Origin: Streptomyces sp. NBC_01016
Lineage (GTDB): Bacteria > Actinomycetota > Actinomycetes > Streptomycetales > Streptomycetaceae
DNA length: 64,000 bases
Assembly (NCBI RefSeq): GCF_026341035.1
Contig: NZ_JAPEOQ010000001.1
Span: 4,774,001-4,838,000, forward strand
Reading direction: 5' to 3'
Shown piece by piece: positions 42,369-51,109 of the stretch (positions are counted from its first letter, which is position 1; the number at the start of each line of letters is the position of its first letter). Below the pieces are notes generated by a model. That model was given only the letters and a program-made list of their open reading frames with translations. It ran no database searches and was not told where the DNA came from. Both the position numbers and the translations under genes were made by a program.

Positions 42369-43085
42369 CTACCCGGGCATCGCCGCCCACGCCGCCTCCA
42401 CGGCGTCCGCGAGCGCGTCCCCCTTCGCGAACCCGTAGTAAGCGGCGAACTGCAGCACGATCTCGTCCATCTCCGCCTTCGTGATGTCACCGGAGTGCAG
42501 CGCCGCGGTGACATGGGAGCGCAGCGGCACCGGTGAGTCGTCGAGCGCGACACACGTGACGGTGATGATCCGGCGGTCGCGGCGGGCGAGTCCCGGGCGC
42601 TGCCACACATGGCCGAACACGAAGCTCAGGATGCCCGCGTGGCGGTACGGGGAGGTCGGCGGGGGCGCCGGCGTCAGGTTCACGTCGACGAACTCCTCGA
42701 CGCCGCGTTCCAGGCGCTTGTTCAGGTCGGTCGGCCCGAGTGTGTCGTTGCCCAACTCCGGCCAGGGCGGCGCCTGTTCGCCGCGTGCTCGGTGGATGCG
42801 GTCCCATTGGCGGCCGATGGCGCCTTCGAGGTGTGAGGCCTTGGGCCAGCCGCAGTACACGGCGAAGTGCAGCACGAACTCCAGCATCTCCGTGAGCGTG
42901 ATGTCACCGCTCGCGAGCGCCGCGTGGACCTGCTCCTCGATCGGCTCGGGCGCGTCCGCAGCCGCCACGCAGGTCAGAGTGGTCCAGCGCCGGTCCCTTC
43001 GGCTCAGCCCCGGCCGCGCCCACACCTGCGCGTCCAGGAATTCGCGCGACGCCCGGCGGAATGGTGTGTCGTGGGTGACGTTCAT
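42369..43085 (-). CDS. Tandem-domain carboxymuconolactone decarboxylase (CMD) family protein
   Basis: This 238-residue protein is made of two CMD/AhpD-like domains. The repeats share the pattern ARPGLSRRDRRWTTLTCVAA in the first and QRPGLARRDRRIITVTCVAL in the second. Each is followed by a helix ending in a VYCGWPKA or AYYGFAKG turn. A complete AhpD-type CxxC pair is absent, so peroxidase activity is not expected; a decarboxylase or lactonase-like role is possible. GAGGAG precedes the ATG. It is the last gene of the operon SDR-SDR-aldehyde dehydrogenase-CMD. Confidence 0.82.
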   Translation of the reverse strand: MNVTHDTPFRRASREFLDAQVWARPGLSRRDRRWTTLTCVAAADAPEPIEEQVHAALASGDITLTEMLEFVLHFAVYCGWPKASHLEGAIGRQWDRIHRARGEQAPPWPELGNDTLGPTDLNKRLERGVEEFVDVNLTPAPPPTSPYRHAGILSFVFGHVWQRPGLARRDRRIITVTCVALDDSPVPLRSHVTAALHSGDITKAEMDEIVLQFAAYYGFAKGDALADAVEAAWAAMPG

Positions 43086-43110
43086 GGCGGCTCCTCGTGG
43101 TTCCTCGTCA

Positions 43111-44595
43111 CTACGCGCGGATGAAGACGTTCTTGGTCTGCAGGAACTCGTACAGCCCTTCCTTGCCGCCCTCGCGCCCGTGCCCGCTGTGCTTGTAGCC
43201 GCCGAACGGCGCGCCCGGCGGCTGCCCCGACGCCCCGTTGACATGCACGGTGCCTGCCTGGAGGCGTGGCACGACGCGCTGCACACGGGCCACGTCCCGG
43301 GTGTAGAGGACCGAACCGAGGCCGTACGGCGTCGAGTTGGCGAGCCGCACCGCCTCGTCTTCGTCATCGAAGGGCAGAACGCTGAGCACGGGTCCGAACA
43401 CCTCGTGCCGGGCCACGTCGCTGTCCTCGGCGACGTCCGCGAGCACCGTCGGCTCGACGAAGCTGCCGCCCCGGACCTGCGGCGGCAGCCCGCCCGGATC
43501 GACGGCATGCCCGCCCGTGACGAGCCTGCTGGTGTGCGCGGCCTCCTCGATGACGCCGAGGATCCGGTCGCGTGCGGCCGGGCCGATCACCGGACCGAGC
43601 GCCGTCGTCCGCTCGAAGGGGTCGCCCACAGTCAGTGCCTCGGCCGCTCGCGCCGCGGCAGCCACGACATCCTCGTACGCGTCGCGGTGGACCAGGAGCC
43701 GCGTGCTGAGGTTGCAGCCCTGACCGGAGAGATTCATGCAGGAACGCACGGTCTCGGCGACCGCCGCGTCGAGGTCCGCGTCGGGAAACACCACGCTCGC
43801 CGTCTTTCCGCCGAGTTCCAGCAGCACCGGCTTGAGGGTGTGACGTGCCGCGTCGAGGATCTTCTGCGCCGTCGGGATGCCGCCGGTGAACGAGATCATG
43901 TCGACGTCCGGGTGGCACACCAGATGATCACCGGCCTCGGGACCGCCCGGCAGGATGTGCAGGACCCCGGGCGGCAGCCCCGCTTCGAGGGCGAGCTCAC
44001 CGAACCTCGCCACCGCGAAGGGAGCCAGGTCCGGGGACTTGACCACCACGCAGTTTCCGGCCGCGAGCGCCGGGGCGATCTTCATGCCGACCGACATGAC
44101 CGGGCCGTTCCACGTGAGGATGATGCCCACCACCCCGTACGGCTCCGGCACGGTGTAGTCGAGACCCGGCACCATGAGCGGGCTCGGCGGGATCGTGGCA
44201 CCTTCGATCTTGTCGGCCCACCCGGCGTAGTAGCCGAACCAGCCTGCGCACAGGTGGGCGAGCGCCGACGCCATCATGATCGGCGCGCCGATCTCCAGGG
44301 TCGTGAGCCGGCCCAGCTCGCCCGCCCGCTCCAGCATCAACTCCTCCACACGCTGGAGGATGCGGCGCCGCTTGTCCGGGGACATCGCCCGCCACTCGGG
44401 CTGCGCGGCGCGCGCGGCGGCCACCGCGTCGTCCACTTCTTGCGGCCCGCTGAGCAGCACCGAGCCGTTGACACGACCGGTCGCCGGATTGAGGTGGTCG
44501 GTGGCGCCCAGTGAGGTCTTCTCGGGCCAAGAGCCGTTGATGAGCGGGCCGGTGACGCCGAGGTCGTCGGTGACGGGGGAGGGGCTTGCGGTCAT
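43111..44595 (-). CDS. NAD(P)-dependent aldehyde dehydrogenase
   Basis: This is a 494-residue standard aldehyde dehydrogenase that turns an aldehyde into the acid. The catalytic Glu is in LLELGGKT near residue 257 and the nucleophilic Cys in LSGQGCNLSTR near 293. The cofactor loop is ILTWNGPVMSVGMKIAPALAAGN. Unlike the enzyme at 861-2624 it has no extra N-terminal domain. It lies 25 bp upstream of the CMD gene and about 85 bp downstream of an SDR gene on the same strand, a likely alcohol-to-aldehyde-to-acid module. Confidence 0.92.
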   Translation of the reverse strand: MTASPSPVTDDLGVTGPLINGSWPEKTSLGATDHLNPATGRVNGSVLLSGPQEVDDAVAAARAAQPEWRAMSPDKRRRILQRVEELMLERAGELGRLTTLEIGAPIMMASALAHLCAGWFGYYAGWADKIEGATIPPSPLMVPGLDYTVPEPYGVVGIILTWNGPVMSVGMKIAPALAAGNCVVVKSPDLAPFAVARFGELALEAGLPPGVLHILPGGPEAGDHLVCHPDVDMISFTGGIPTAQKILDAARHTLKPVLLELGGKTASVVFPDADLDAAVAETVRSCMNLSGQGCNLSTRLLVHRDAYEDVVAAAARAAEALTVGDPFERTTALGPVIGPAARDRILGVIEEAAHTSRLVTGGHAVDPGGLPPQVRGGSFVEPTVLADVAEDSDVARHEVFGPVLSVLPFDDEDEAVRLANSTPYGLGSVLYTRDVARVQRVVPRLQAGTVHVNGASGQPPGAPFGGYKHSGHGREGGKEGLYEFLQTKNVFIRA

Positions 44596-44679
44596 GTCGG
44601 TGCCGCCTCGTTCTCGGGGAAGGACGTACGGGAGGGCGTGAGGGGAGGGGTCGTTCCGCGTGGGACCGGAGGTGCGTGG

Positions 44680-45462
44680 TCACAGCCGGGTGACCCAGCC
44701 CCCGTCCACGTTGATGGTCTGGCCGTTGATCCACTCGCCGGCCGGCGACGCCAGCAGGAGCAGCGTGCCGAGCAGGTCATCGGCGGGTGCCTGCTTCTTC
44801 CCGGGGATCGCGGAGGCGAGCGCCGCGCGCGCCGGATGGTCGGCGGGCAGACTCTTGAACCCGGGTTCGTTCTCCACGAGGCCGGGCGCGATCGCGTTGA
44901 CGTTGATGCCGAGTGGGCCCAGCGAACGGGCGAGCCCCACCGTCACATTGACCAGTGCCAGCTTGCTCACCCCGTAGATGCCGCCGCCCATGAAGGCCCC
45001 GGCCGACACCTGGTTGATGATCCGCCCGCCGCCACGCTCCACCATCGACGCCTTCACGGCGCCCGCGCAGACGATCGCGCCGAACACATTGACCTGCATG
45101 ACCCGGTCGAACCACTCACCGGGCAGTTCGAGCAGGTCGACCTGCGGGATGTCGGCCATCAATGCCGCGTTGTTGACCAGGATGTCGACCCCGCCGAACG
45201 CCTCGACGACCTGGGCCGCCATGGCCCCGGCCGAGTCCCGGTCGGTGATGTCGACTCGTACGCCGAACGCGTGCAACCCGTCGGCGGCAAGGGACTTGGC
45301 GGCCCGATCGGCGCCCTCGCCGTCGAGATCCGCGAGCGCGACACGTGCCCCGGCCTCGGCGAGGGCCCGCGCGTAGACCTGGCCGATGGCGCCCGCGCCA
45401 CCGGTGACGACGGCCACCTTGCCGTCAAGGCTCATGCGGTCGATGGTGCTGCTCCTGGTCAT
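44680..45462 (-). CDS. Short-chain dehydrogenase/reductase
   Basis: This is a 260-residue classical SDR. The glycine motif is VVTGGAGAIGQVYARAL, with a following ALADLD that suggests NAD. The catalytic Tyr and Lys are in GIYGVSKLALVN, and the C-terminal EWINGQTINVDGGWVTRL closes the substrate site. The start at 45462 overlaps the previous SDR stop (ATGA). An in-frame extension further upstream lies inside that gene and is rejected. It probably oxidises or reduces an alcohol upstream of the aldehyde dehydrogenase. Confidence 0.88.
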   Translation of the reverse strand: MTRSSTIDRMSLDGKVAVVTGGAGAIGQVYARALAEAGARVALADLDGEGADRAAKSLAADGLHAFGVRVDITDRDSAGAMAAQVVEAFGGVDILVNNAALMADIPQVDLLELPGEWFDRVMQVNVFGAIVCAGAVKASMVERGGGRIINQVSAGAFMGGGIYGVSKLALVNVTVGLARSLGPLGINVNAIAPGLVENEPGFKSLPADHPARAALASAIPGKKQAPADDLLGTLLLLASPAGEWINGQTINVDGGWVTRL

Positions 45463-46244
45463 GCGGCGCCCTTTCTGGGACGGGTCAGGTACTGGTCGAC
45501 GTCCGCGCCCAACTCGCGTAGTTCCTCGGCGGCTTCGGGTGCGGTGAGAATGAGGAAGCGGTCCTCGTCGACGCCGTCGGCGACCAACTCGCCGACCGCG
45601 TCCGGATCGACGACGGAAAACGAGGGGCCCTGGGGCGCGGCCGGCTCCCCGTAGAAGGTGATCTGCTCGACGATGTTCGTGGCCACCCCGGCGGGGCACA
45701 GGCACGAGACACCGATGCCACGCGGCCGCAGATAGAGCGCAAGCGATTCCGACAGGCCGACGACCGCGTGCTTCGTCGCCGTGTACGGCAGCCGGTCGAA
45801 CCCGTACGGCAACAGGCCCGCGGTGGACGCCGTGTTGATCACGTGCCCTGAGCCCTGCTCCAGCAACACGGGCAGGAACACCAGGTTGCTGCGCACCACG
45901 CCGAGCAGATTCACATCGATCACGCGCTGCCAGGCGTCGAGCGGAATGTCCTCGACGGGGCCGACGGCGAGGATCCCTACGTTGTTCATCACCAGATCGA
46001 CGCGGCCGAACCGGTCGAGCGCCAGGTCGCGCACGGCCCGCAGCGCGTCGAGGTCGGTCACGTCACACGGGGCGGCGACACCCCGGCCGTCGAGCTCCCC
46101 GGCCACGGTGCGAGCCCGGTCGGCGTCGAGATCGGTGACGACGACCCGGGCTCCGCGCCGCGCGAAGGCGTGGGCGGTGGCGCGGCCGATGCCGCTGCCC
46201 GCGCCGGTGATGACCGTGACCGCGTCGCGCAGCCCGATACTCAT
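45459..46244 (-). CDS. Short-chain dehydrogenase/reductase
   Basis: This is a 261-residue SDR. The glycine motif is VITGAGSGIGRATAHAFA, Asp in VVTDLDADR points to NAD, and the catalytic residues are in NTASTAGLLPYG and YTATKHAVVG. A C-terminal segment with EDRFLILTAPEAAEELRELGADVD extends past the usual end and probably shapes the pocket. A ribosome site AAGGAG lies before the ATG. It is followed by a second SDR that it overlaps by 4 bp. It is 32 bp downstream of the TetR gene on the same strand. Confidence 0.88.
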   Translation of the reverse strand: MSIGLRDAVTVITGAGSGIGRATAHAFARRGARVVVTDLDADRARTVAGELDGRGVAAPCDVTDLDALRAVRDLALDRFGRVDLVMNNVGILAVGPVEDIPLDAWQRVIDVNLLGVVRSNLVFLPVLLEQGSGHVINTASTAGLLPYGFDRLPYTATKHAVVGLSESLALYLRPRGIGVSCLCPAGVATNIVEQITFYGEPAAPQGPSFSVVDPDAVGELVADGVDEDRFLILTAPEAAEELRELGADVDQYLTRPRKGAA

Positions 46245-46276
46245 CGAACCACCGCTCCTTCAACGTGGGTTGACTG

Positions 46277-46957
46277 CTACGGGTGGAGGGACAGGGCCTC
46301 GGCGTGCGGCGGCGCCGTATCGAGCGCGGTCAGAGTCGCGGGCGATACCGGGGCTTGAAGGAAGCCGACGATCCCGTCGAGCAGATCGCCGGCGTGGGCG
46401 GCGAACGGCAGCACCTGTTCGGCGCGGGCCCGGCTCTGTTCCCGCTCGGCGCCCGCGTGGACGGCGAACGCCGTGGCTCGCGCGATGCGGTGGCCCCGCA
46501 GTGGCTCGGGCACCCCAGCGAGCAGGGCGCCGACCTCGGTGCGGAAGCGGGTGGTGGGGGCCAGGAGTTCGGGTGCGAGGCGGTCGAGCACGTCCCGGCG
46601 GCCGTGCTGCTGCAACTTGGCGACGAAGCTGAGGTAGCGGCTTCCGTCCCGCTCGCCCTGTTCAAGCACCGGCACGACGTGGCACGCCACCCAGGACCTG
46701 ACGTCGCGCGGACGCCGCTCGTCGACGAGTGCGTCGCGTCGCGCGTTGAGGTCCCGCAATCGGTACTCGAAGATCGCCTGGATCAGGGTCTGCTTGGATC
46801 CGAAGTGGTACTGCACCGCAGTGTTGTTGCCGTTTCCGGCGGCCGCGCTGATCTGCCGGAGGGATGCCCCGTCGAGACCGTGCTCGGCGAGCAGGCGCTC
46901 CGCTGCCAGGATGATCTGTTCCTTGACGGAGACGGACGAGACGGACGACGAGGCCAT
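46277..46957 (-). CDS. TetR-family transcriptional regulator
   Basis: This is a 226-residue TetR protein. The helix-turn-helix is IILAAERLLAEHGLDGASL then NGNNTAVQYHFGSKQTLIQAIFEYRL. The ATG at 46957 is preferred to GTG codons 3-6 bases upstream because GAGGAG is spaced correctly. It is first in the transcript TetR-SDR-SDR-aldehyde dehydrogenase-CMD and probably represses its own operon through the inverted repeat at 46990. The ligand-binding domain is unlike those of the other TetR proteins here. Confidence 0.85.
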   Translation of the reverse strand: MASSSVSSVSVKEQIILAAERLLAEHGLDGASLRQISAAAGNGNNTAVQYHFGSKQTLIQAIFEYRLRDLNARRDALVDERRPRDVRSWVACHVVPVLEQGERDGSRYLSFVAKLQQHGRRDVLDRLAPELLAPTTRFRTEVGALLAGVPEPLRGHRIARATAFAVHAGAEREQSRARAEQVLPFAAHAGDLLDGIVGFLQAPVSPATLTALDTAPPHAEALSLHP

Positions 46958-46989
46958 CACCACTCCTCAGGAGAGGGCGCTTTGATGTA

Positions 46990-47009
46990 TTGGAGAATTA
47001 CATTTCCAA
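46990..47009. promoter_or_regulatory. 20-bp inverted repeat upstream of TetR
   Basis: TTGGAGAATTACATTTCCAA lies 33 bp upstream of the TetR start. It contains GAGAAT like the regulon dyads, but its right arm (ATTTCC) departs from ATTCTC, so it is probably this regulator's own operator. Confidence 0.5.
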
Positions 47010-47052
47010 CTGATGGGAATGGAAGCACGGGCCCTGCGTGAAGTCAACTGCC

Positions 47053-48015
47053 TTAAAAGCGGGGGCTTTCCACCGCTCCCCGATGGGTGGCGACCTCGTC
47101 GACCAGTCCCCAGGCCAGCGCCTGCGGCGCCGTCAGAAAGGCGCCGGACAGGGCGAGGAACGCGGTCCTGTGCCGCCCGATGCGCGGCGGAATGCCGGCC
47201 GTTCCGCCCGCGCCGGGGATCAGGCCCATCGCGACCTCCGGGAGTCGGATGCAGGTGTCGGGCGCGGCCACGACCCGCGCGGCGAACGACGCCATTTCGA
47301 TCCCGGCGCCCACGCACGCGCCGTGCAGATGTGCGGTGACCCTGTCCGCGCAGCGCGACAGCAGAGCCGCCGGACTCCGCTCGACGCGCACCAGATGCGC
47401 ACGGGCCGGATCGCGGGCCGTGCCGAACTCGGAGAGGTCCCCGCCACTGCAGAACGAGGGGCCGCTGCCGCGCAGGTCCACGTGTCTGAGCGCCGGGTCG
47501 GCGACGGCGACCGCCAGTGCCTCGCACAGGCCGTCCCGGGTCACCGCGTCGATCGCGTTGCGCACCCACGGGCGGTCGAGCGTGATGGTCAGCCGCTCGC
47601 CTTCGCGGTCCATGCGCACGGGCTGTGCGGCGGGCCGAGGGGCCCCGCGCACGGTCGTGGCCAGCCACTGCCGGAACACCGTGCCACCCTGCAGGGTCGA
47701 GTACGCGAGCGACTCGGCGACGAGCCGGTCCGGCGGGGGCAGATGTTCGCCCATGCGCAGCACTTGGACGAGGATCGTCGCCGCCTCGGAGCGCCCCGCG
47801 ACTGTTTCGGCGAGCCGGGCCGCCGTCCGGCGGAGGTCGGGGCAGCTCACCCAGGGGCGGGGCGCGTGCGGTGTGCCGGTGAGCAGGATGTCGTACGGGT
47901 TCGGGGAGATGTCCAACGGCTCGGCGGCGTAGCCGATCGCGACGTGGGGGCGCGGGTCGCGGGTGCGAAGCCGGGGCGCGTGGTCCAGGTCGACCAGGTC
48001 GCAGGGAGTCTCCAT
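47053..48015 (-). CDS. Crotonase-fold protein with extended N-terminus
   Basis: This is a 320-residue protein. The C-terminal 190 residues form an enoyl-CoA hydratase/isomerase domain: MDREGERLTITLDRPWVRNAID, the oxyanion motif SFCSGGDLSEFG, and HGACVGAGIEMASFAARVVA. The first 120-130 residues are not crotonase-like. They read DLVDLDHAPRLRTRDPRPHVAIGY, then CPDLRRTAARLAETVAGRSEAATILVQVLR, resembling part of a second, decayed crotonase-like domain. The start is the ATG at 48015, because an upstream extension would run into the divergent gene. The function is probably a CoA-thioester lyase or hydratase. Confidence 0.75.
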   Translation of the reverse strand: METPCDLVDLDHAPRLRTRDPRPHVAIGYAAEPLDISPNPYDILLTGTPHAPRPWVSCPDLRRTAARLAETVAGRSEAATILVQVLRMGEHLPPPDRLVAESLAYSTLQGGTVFRQWLATTVRGAPRPAAQPVRMDREGERLTITLDRPWVRNAIDAVTRDGLCEALAVAVADPALRHVDLRGSGPSFCSGGDLSEFGTARDPARAHLVRVERSPAALLSRCADRVTAHLHGACVGAGIEMASFAARVVAAPDTCIRLPEVAMGLIPGAGGTAGIPPRIGRHRTAFLALSGAFLTAPQALAWGLVDEVATHRGAVESPRF

Positions 48016-48105
48016 GGCATCAGCGCTCCGCTCTCCCGTTCGGGTCCGGGCGAGTGTAATTTGGCTGGCCGGATCGAGAGAAGGGGGAACGCCGGATTGG
48101 AGAGC

Positions 48106-49098
48106 ATGGTTCCCTTCCATCGCTTGCGCGCTGTCGCCGACGACTTCACTGCCCTCACCGGCGTCCCGATCGACGTGGACGCGGAGTTGTCCCTGCGGGC
48201 ACGCCTCGCGGGTTTCGCCGTTCCTGGGCGCACGTCAGCCGGAGGCTCCTGCCACCTGCTGCGGGCAGCCGACGGCTGGGCGGCCGTGAACCTGGCCCGC
48301 CCGGACGATCAGGCCTGTGTGCCCGCACTCGTCAACCTCCTCGGCGGGGCAGGTGAGTTACCGGAGGCGGTTGCCAGGCGTCCGGCCGCGACGGTCGTCC
48401 GGCATGCCCAACTGCTCGGCGTGGCCGCCTCGGCGCTCGGCTCCGAACGGGGGCGCCGCCCGCCTGTAGTGCGGACCCGGGGCGGCCCCGCCGCCGTCAG
48501 GCGGACACCGGTCGGCGCCCGCGTCGTGGACTTCTCCGCGCTGTGGGCAGGCCCGTTGTGTGCGCGCTTGCTCGGCCTCGCGGGCGCCCACGTGGTCAAG
48601 GTGGAGAGCGCGCACCGCCCCGACGGCGCCCGCCACGGCAACCGCGCCTTCTACGGGCATCTGCATGACGGGCACGACAGTGTCGTCCTGGACTTCGCGG
48701 ACCGCGCCGCCCTGCGCGCCCTGGTCGGCGACGCCGATGTCGTGATCGAGGCTTCGCGCCCGCGCGCCTTGCGCCGGGCCGGCCTGGACGTCGCACACTT
48801 CCTACGGGCCCGACCCGGCCGCCTCTGGGTGAGCATCACCGGCTACGGCCGCGACGACGACCGGATCGCTTTCGGTGACGACGCAGCGGTCGCAGGCGCA
48901 CTCGTCACACGTACTCCCGACGGCACGGGCCCTGCCTTCCTGGGTGACGCCGTCGCCGACCCCGTGACCGGCATCTACGCGGCCCGCGCCGCCACCCGCT
49001 CGCTCCGGGACGGCGGCGGACACCTCGTGTGCGTGGCGATGGCCGCGTGCGCCGCGGAACTCGCGGACGCCCGGCGAGCGGCGGCCCCGCCGTGCTGA
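48106..49098 (+). CDS. Family III CoA-transferase-like protein, atypical
   Basis: This is a 330-residue protein. Residues from about 145 onward match the CaiB/BaiF N-terminal domain (ARVVDFSALWAGPLCARLLGLAGAHVVKVES, then DFADRAALRALVGDADVVIEASRPRALRRAGLD). The first 140 residues do not match that domain start. A catalytic-type Asp lies in AFGDDAAVAGALV. The usual C-terminal small domain is missing, so it may act with a partner or be a shortened relative. The start is the ATG at 48106 after TTGGAGAG. It overlaps the next gene by 7 bp and is divergent from the crotonase-fold gene. Confidence 0.7.
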   Translation: MVPFHRLRAVADDFTALTGVPIDVDAELSLRARLAGFAVPGRTSAGGSCHLLRAADGWAAVNLARPDDQACVPALVNLLGGAGELPEAVARRPAATVVRHAQLLGVAASALGSERGRRPPVVRTRGGPAAVRRTPVGARVVDFSALWAGPLCARLLGLAGAHVVKVESAHRPDGARHGNRAFYGHLHDGHDSVVLDFADRAALRALVGDADVVIEASRPRALRRAGLDVAHFLRARPGRLWVSITGYGRDDDRIAFGDDAAVAGALVTRTPDGTGPAFLGDAVADPVTGIYAARAATRSLRDGGGHLVCVAMAACAAELADARRAAAPPC

Positions 49099-50351
49099 TC
49101 AGGAACGTGGACGTCGAGGGGTACGGGCGCGTTGACGTGCGAGTGGCCGAGGGGCGCGTCGTCGAGGTGGGCCCCGGACTCGGCGGACGCACGGGCGTCG
49201 ACGGGCATGGCGGCACGCTTCTGCCGGGACTCCACGACCATCACCTTCACCTCACCGCCCTCGCCGCGGAAGCCGCGTCCGTCCGGGTCGGGCCCGCTGA
49301 CGTGAATGGAGCCGACGAGCTCGCGAAGGCGTTGACGGGCGGAGCACCGGGGGAGTGGGTGAGGGCCGTCGGCTATCACGAGAGCGTCGCCGGGAAACTG
49401 GATCGCGCCGCACTCGATCGCCTCGTGGCCGACCGATCGGTGCGCGTGCAGCACCGCAGCGGCGAGCTGTGGGTGTGGAACGGAGCGGCACTGCGTGCGG
49501 CGGGCATGGACGACGCGGGGGACGGACGGTTCTGGAGGTCGGACGAGCGCCTGCGCGGCCGGGTACCATCAACTCCCCTGGACCTAACCGGAGTTGGGCG
49601 ACGGGCCGCGGCCCGTGGCATCACGGGCTTCACCAACGCCGACCCGCACCCGGATCCGGACCTGCACACCATCCTGCGCCCGCTGCCGCAGCGCCTCACC
49701 GTCCTGGGCCTCGACCCGGCGGCACCGGTGAAGATCCGTCTCGACGACCTCACCCTGCCCACCCCCGACGAGCTCGCCGAACGCGTCGCGCGGACCAGGC
49801 CCCGCCCCGTCGCCGTCCACTGCGTCACCCGCGTCCAGCTCCTCGTGACCCTGCTCGCCCTGGACACGGCGGGCGCCGTAACCGGGGACCGGGTCGAGCA
49901 CGGCGCGGTGATCCCCGCCGAAACCGTCGAGTGGGTGCGACGGCTCGGTGTCACCGTGGTCACCCAGCCGCACTTCCCGGTCGAGCGGGCGGCCGCGTAC
50001 GAGACCGATGTGCACCCCGAGGACCGGGGGCACCTGTACCGCTGCGGGACATTGCGGGCCGCGGGGGTCCGGATCGCCGCCGGAACGGACGCCCCGTACG
50101 CGACGGCGGACCCCTGGGCGGTGATGCGGGCGGCGGTGGGGCGTGAGGGCCCCGAAGCGCTGCCGCCACGCGCCGCGCTCGGACTGTTCATGGGAGCGCC
50201 TCTGGCCCCCGGAGGCCCGCCGCGCGCCGTCGCGCCGGGCGCCCGCGCCGATTTGTGCCTGCTGCACGTACCCTTGCGGGAGGCGCTCCGGGGGCTGTCG
50301 GCGGACTGCGTGCGGGCGGCGTTCGTGGACGGGCGGCCCATAACCGGATGA
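49092..50351 (+). CDS. Amidohydrolase family protein (YtcJ-like)
   Basis: This is a 419-residue metal-dependent hydrolase with the intact first motif LLPGLHDHHLHL near residue 50. The other ligands lie in AVHCVTR, DRVEHGAVI and the terminal AAGTDAPYATADPW. This contrasts with the amidohydrolase at 13341, which has lost HxH. The start is a GTG at 49092 that overlaps the CoA-transferase stop codon; a longer in-frame version starting at 49029 would overlap that gene for 70 bp. It hydrolyses an unknown amide, ester or cyclic substrate. Confidence 0.8.
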   Translation: MLIRNVDVEGYGRVDVRVAEGRVVEVGPGLGGRTGVDGHGGTLLPGLHDHHLHLTALAAEAASVRVGPADVNGADELAKALTGGAPGEWVRAVGYHESVAGKLDRAALDRLVADRSVRVQHRSGELWVWNGAALRAAGMDDAGDGRFWRSDERLRGRVPSTPLDLTGVGRRAAARGITGFTNADPHPDPDLHTILRPLPQRLTVLGLDPAAPVKIRLDDLTLPTPDELAERVARTRPRPVAVHCVTRVQLLVTLLALDTAGAVTGDRVEHGAVIPAETVEWVRRLGVTVVTQPHFPVERAAAYETDVHPEDRGHLYRCGTLRAAGVRIAAGTDAPYATADPWAVMRAAVGREGPEALPPRAALGLFMGAPLAPGGPPRAVAPGARADLCLLHVPLREALRGLSADCVRAAFVDGRPITG

Positions 50352-50368
50352 GGCCCCACCAGCGGGGC

Positions 50369-51106
50369 TCACCCCTCCAGCTCCACACCTTCCCGCTGAT
50401 CCACCCGCCCCGCTGCCCGTGCGAACGCACACACATGGCGCTCCATCCGCCGCTTCGCCCCGGCCTGATCGCCGGCCCGGATGGACTCGGTGACCCGTGC
50501 GTGGGCCCGGGCGGTGACCCGGCGGATGTCGTTGTCCAGGAAGTGTTCGATGTCGGTGGCGGCGTAGATGGCGTCGGCGAGGGCCGTCATGAGACCGATG
50601 AGGAGTTCATTGCCGGACGCGTGTGCCACCGCGGTGTGCCAGCGCACGTTCGCGCGCAGAAAGCGGGGGACGTCACCCGCCTTCATCAACGCGTCGTGCG
50701 CAGCGCCCAGTTGGGCCAAGTCGACCTCCGTGCGCCGGGCGGCGGCGAGCGCGGCGCAGGCCGGTTCCACGGCCTCTCGTGTCTCGTGCAAGGCGTCGAG
50801 GCGCAGGTGCTGGCCCCTGATGACCAACTCGACCGCGCCGGCCAGCGAGGCGTGGTCGGGGTGGTGGACGAACGCGCCGCCGCCCCGTCCCGGCCTGATC
50901 CTCAGCAGCCGCTCCACCTGAAGGATGCGCAGTGCCTCGCGCACGGTGGCGCGGCTCAGCCCCGTCTGTTCCACCAACTCCCGTTCGGTCGGCAGTATCG
51001 AGCCCTCCGGGAGCTCGCCGGAGAGGATGCGTTCCCGTATCTCGGCGGCCAGGACATCGGCGGCCTTCGGGACGCTCACGACGGCGAACGGCTTTCCGAC
51101 GGTCAC
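50369..51106 (-). CDS. GntR-family (FadR subfamily) transcriptional regulator
   Basis: This is a 245-residue regulator. The N-terminal winged helix-turn-helix is RERILSGELPEGSILPTERELVEQTGLSRATVREALRIL. The C-terminal all-helical FCD domain carries acidic and His metal-ligand candidates (VRWHTAVAHASGNELL, ARAHARVTESI). It lies 3 bp downstream of the acyl-CoA dehydrogenase, with GAGGAG overlapping that gene's end. The palindrome GGTCAGACC in front of the dehydrogenase is a good FadR-type operator, so autoregulation of the two-gene operon is likely. Confidence 0.9.
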   Translation of the reverse strand: MTVGKPFAVVSVPKAADVLAAEIRERILSGELPEGSILPTERELVEQTGLSRATVREALRILQVERLLRIRPGRGGGAFVHHPDHASLAGAVELVIRGQHLRLDALHETREAVEPACAALAAARRTEVDLAQLGAAHDALMKAGDVPRFLRANVRWHTAVAHASGNELLIGLMTALADAIYAATDIEHFLDNDIRRVTARAHARVTESIRAGDQAGAKRRMERHVCAFARAAGRVDQREGVELEG

Positions 51107-51109
51107 GGT

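Noticed and set aside
46993..47007. An eighth copy of the 15-bp regulon dyad
   Set aside because: The left half matches GAGAAT but the right half is ATTTCC. It fits better within a separate 20-bp inverted repeat for the neighbouring TetR.
48106..49098. A longer version of this gene starting at 47038
   Set aside because: The extra N-terminal part is antisense to the crotonase-fold gene, which has clear motifs. A start with a ribosome site exists at 48106.
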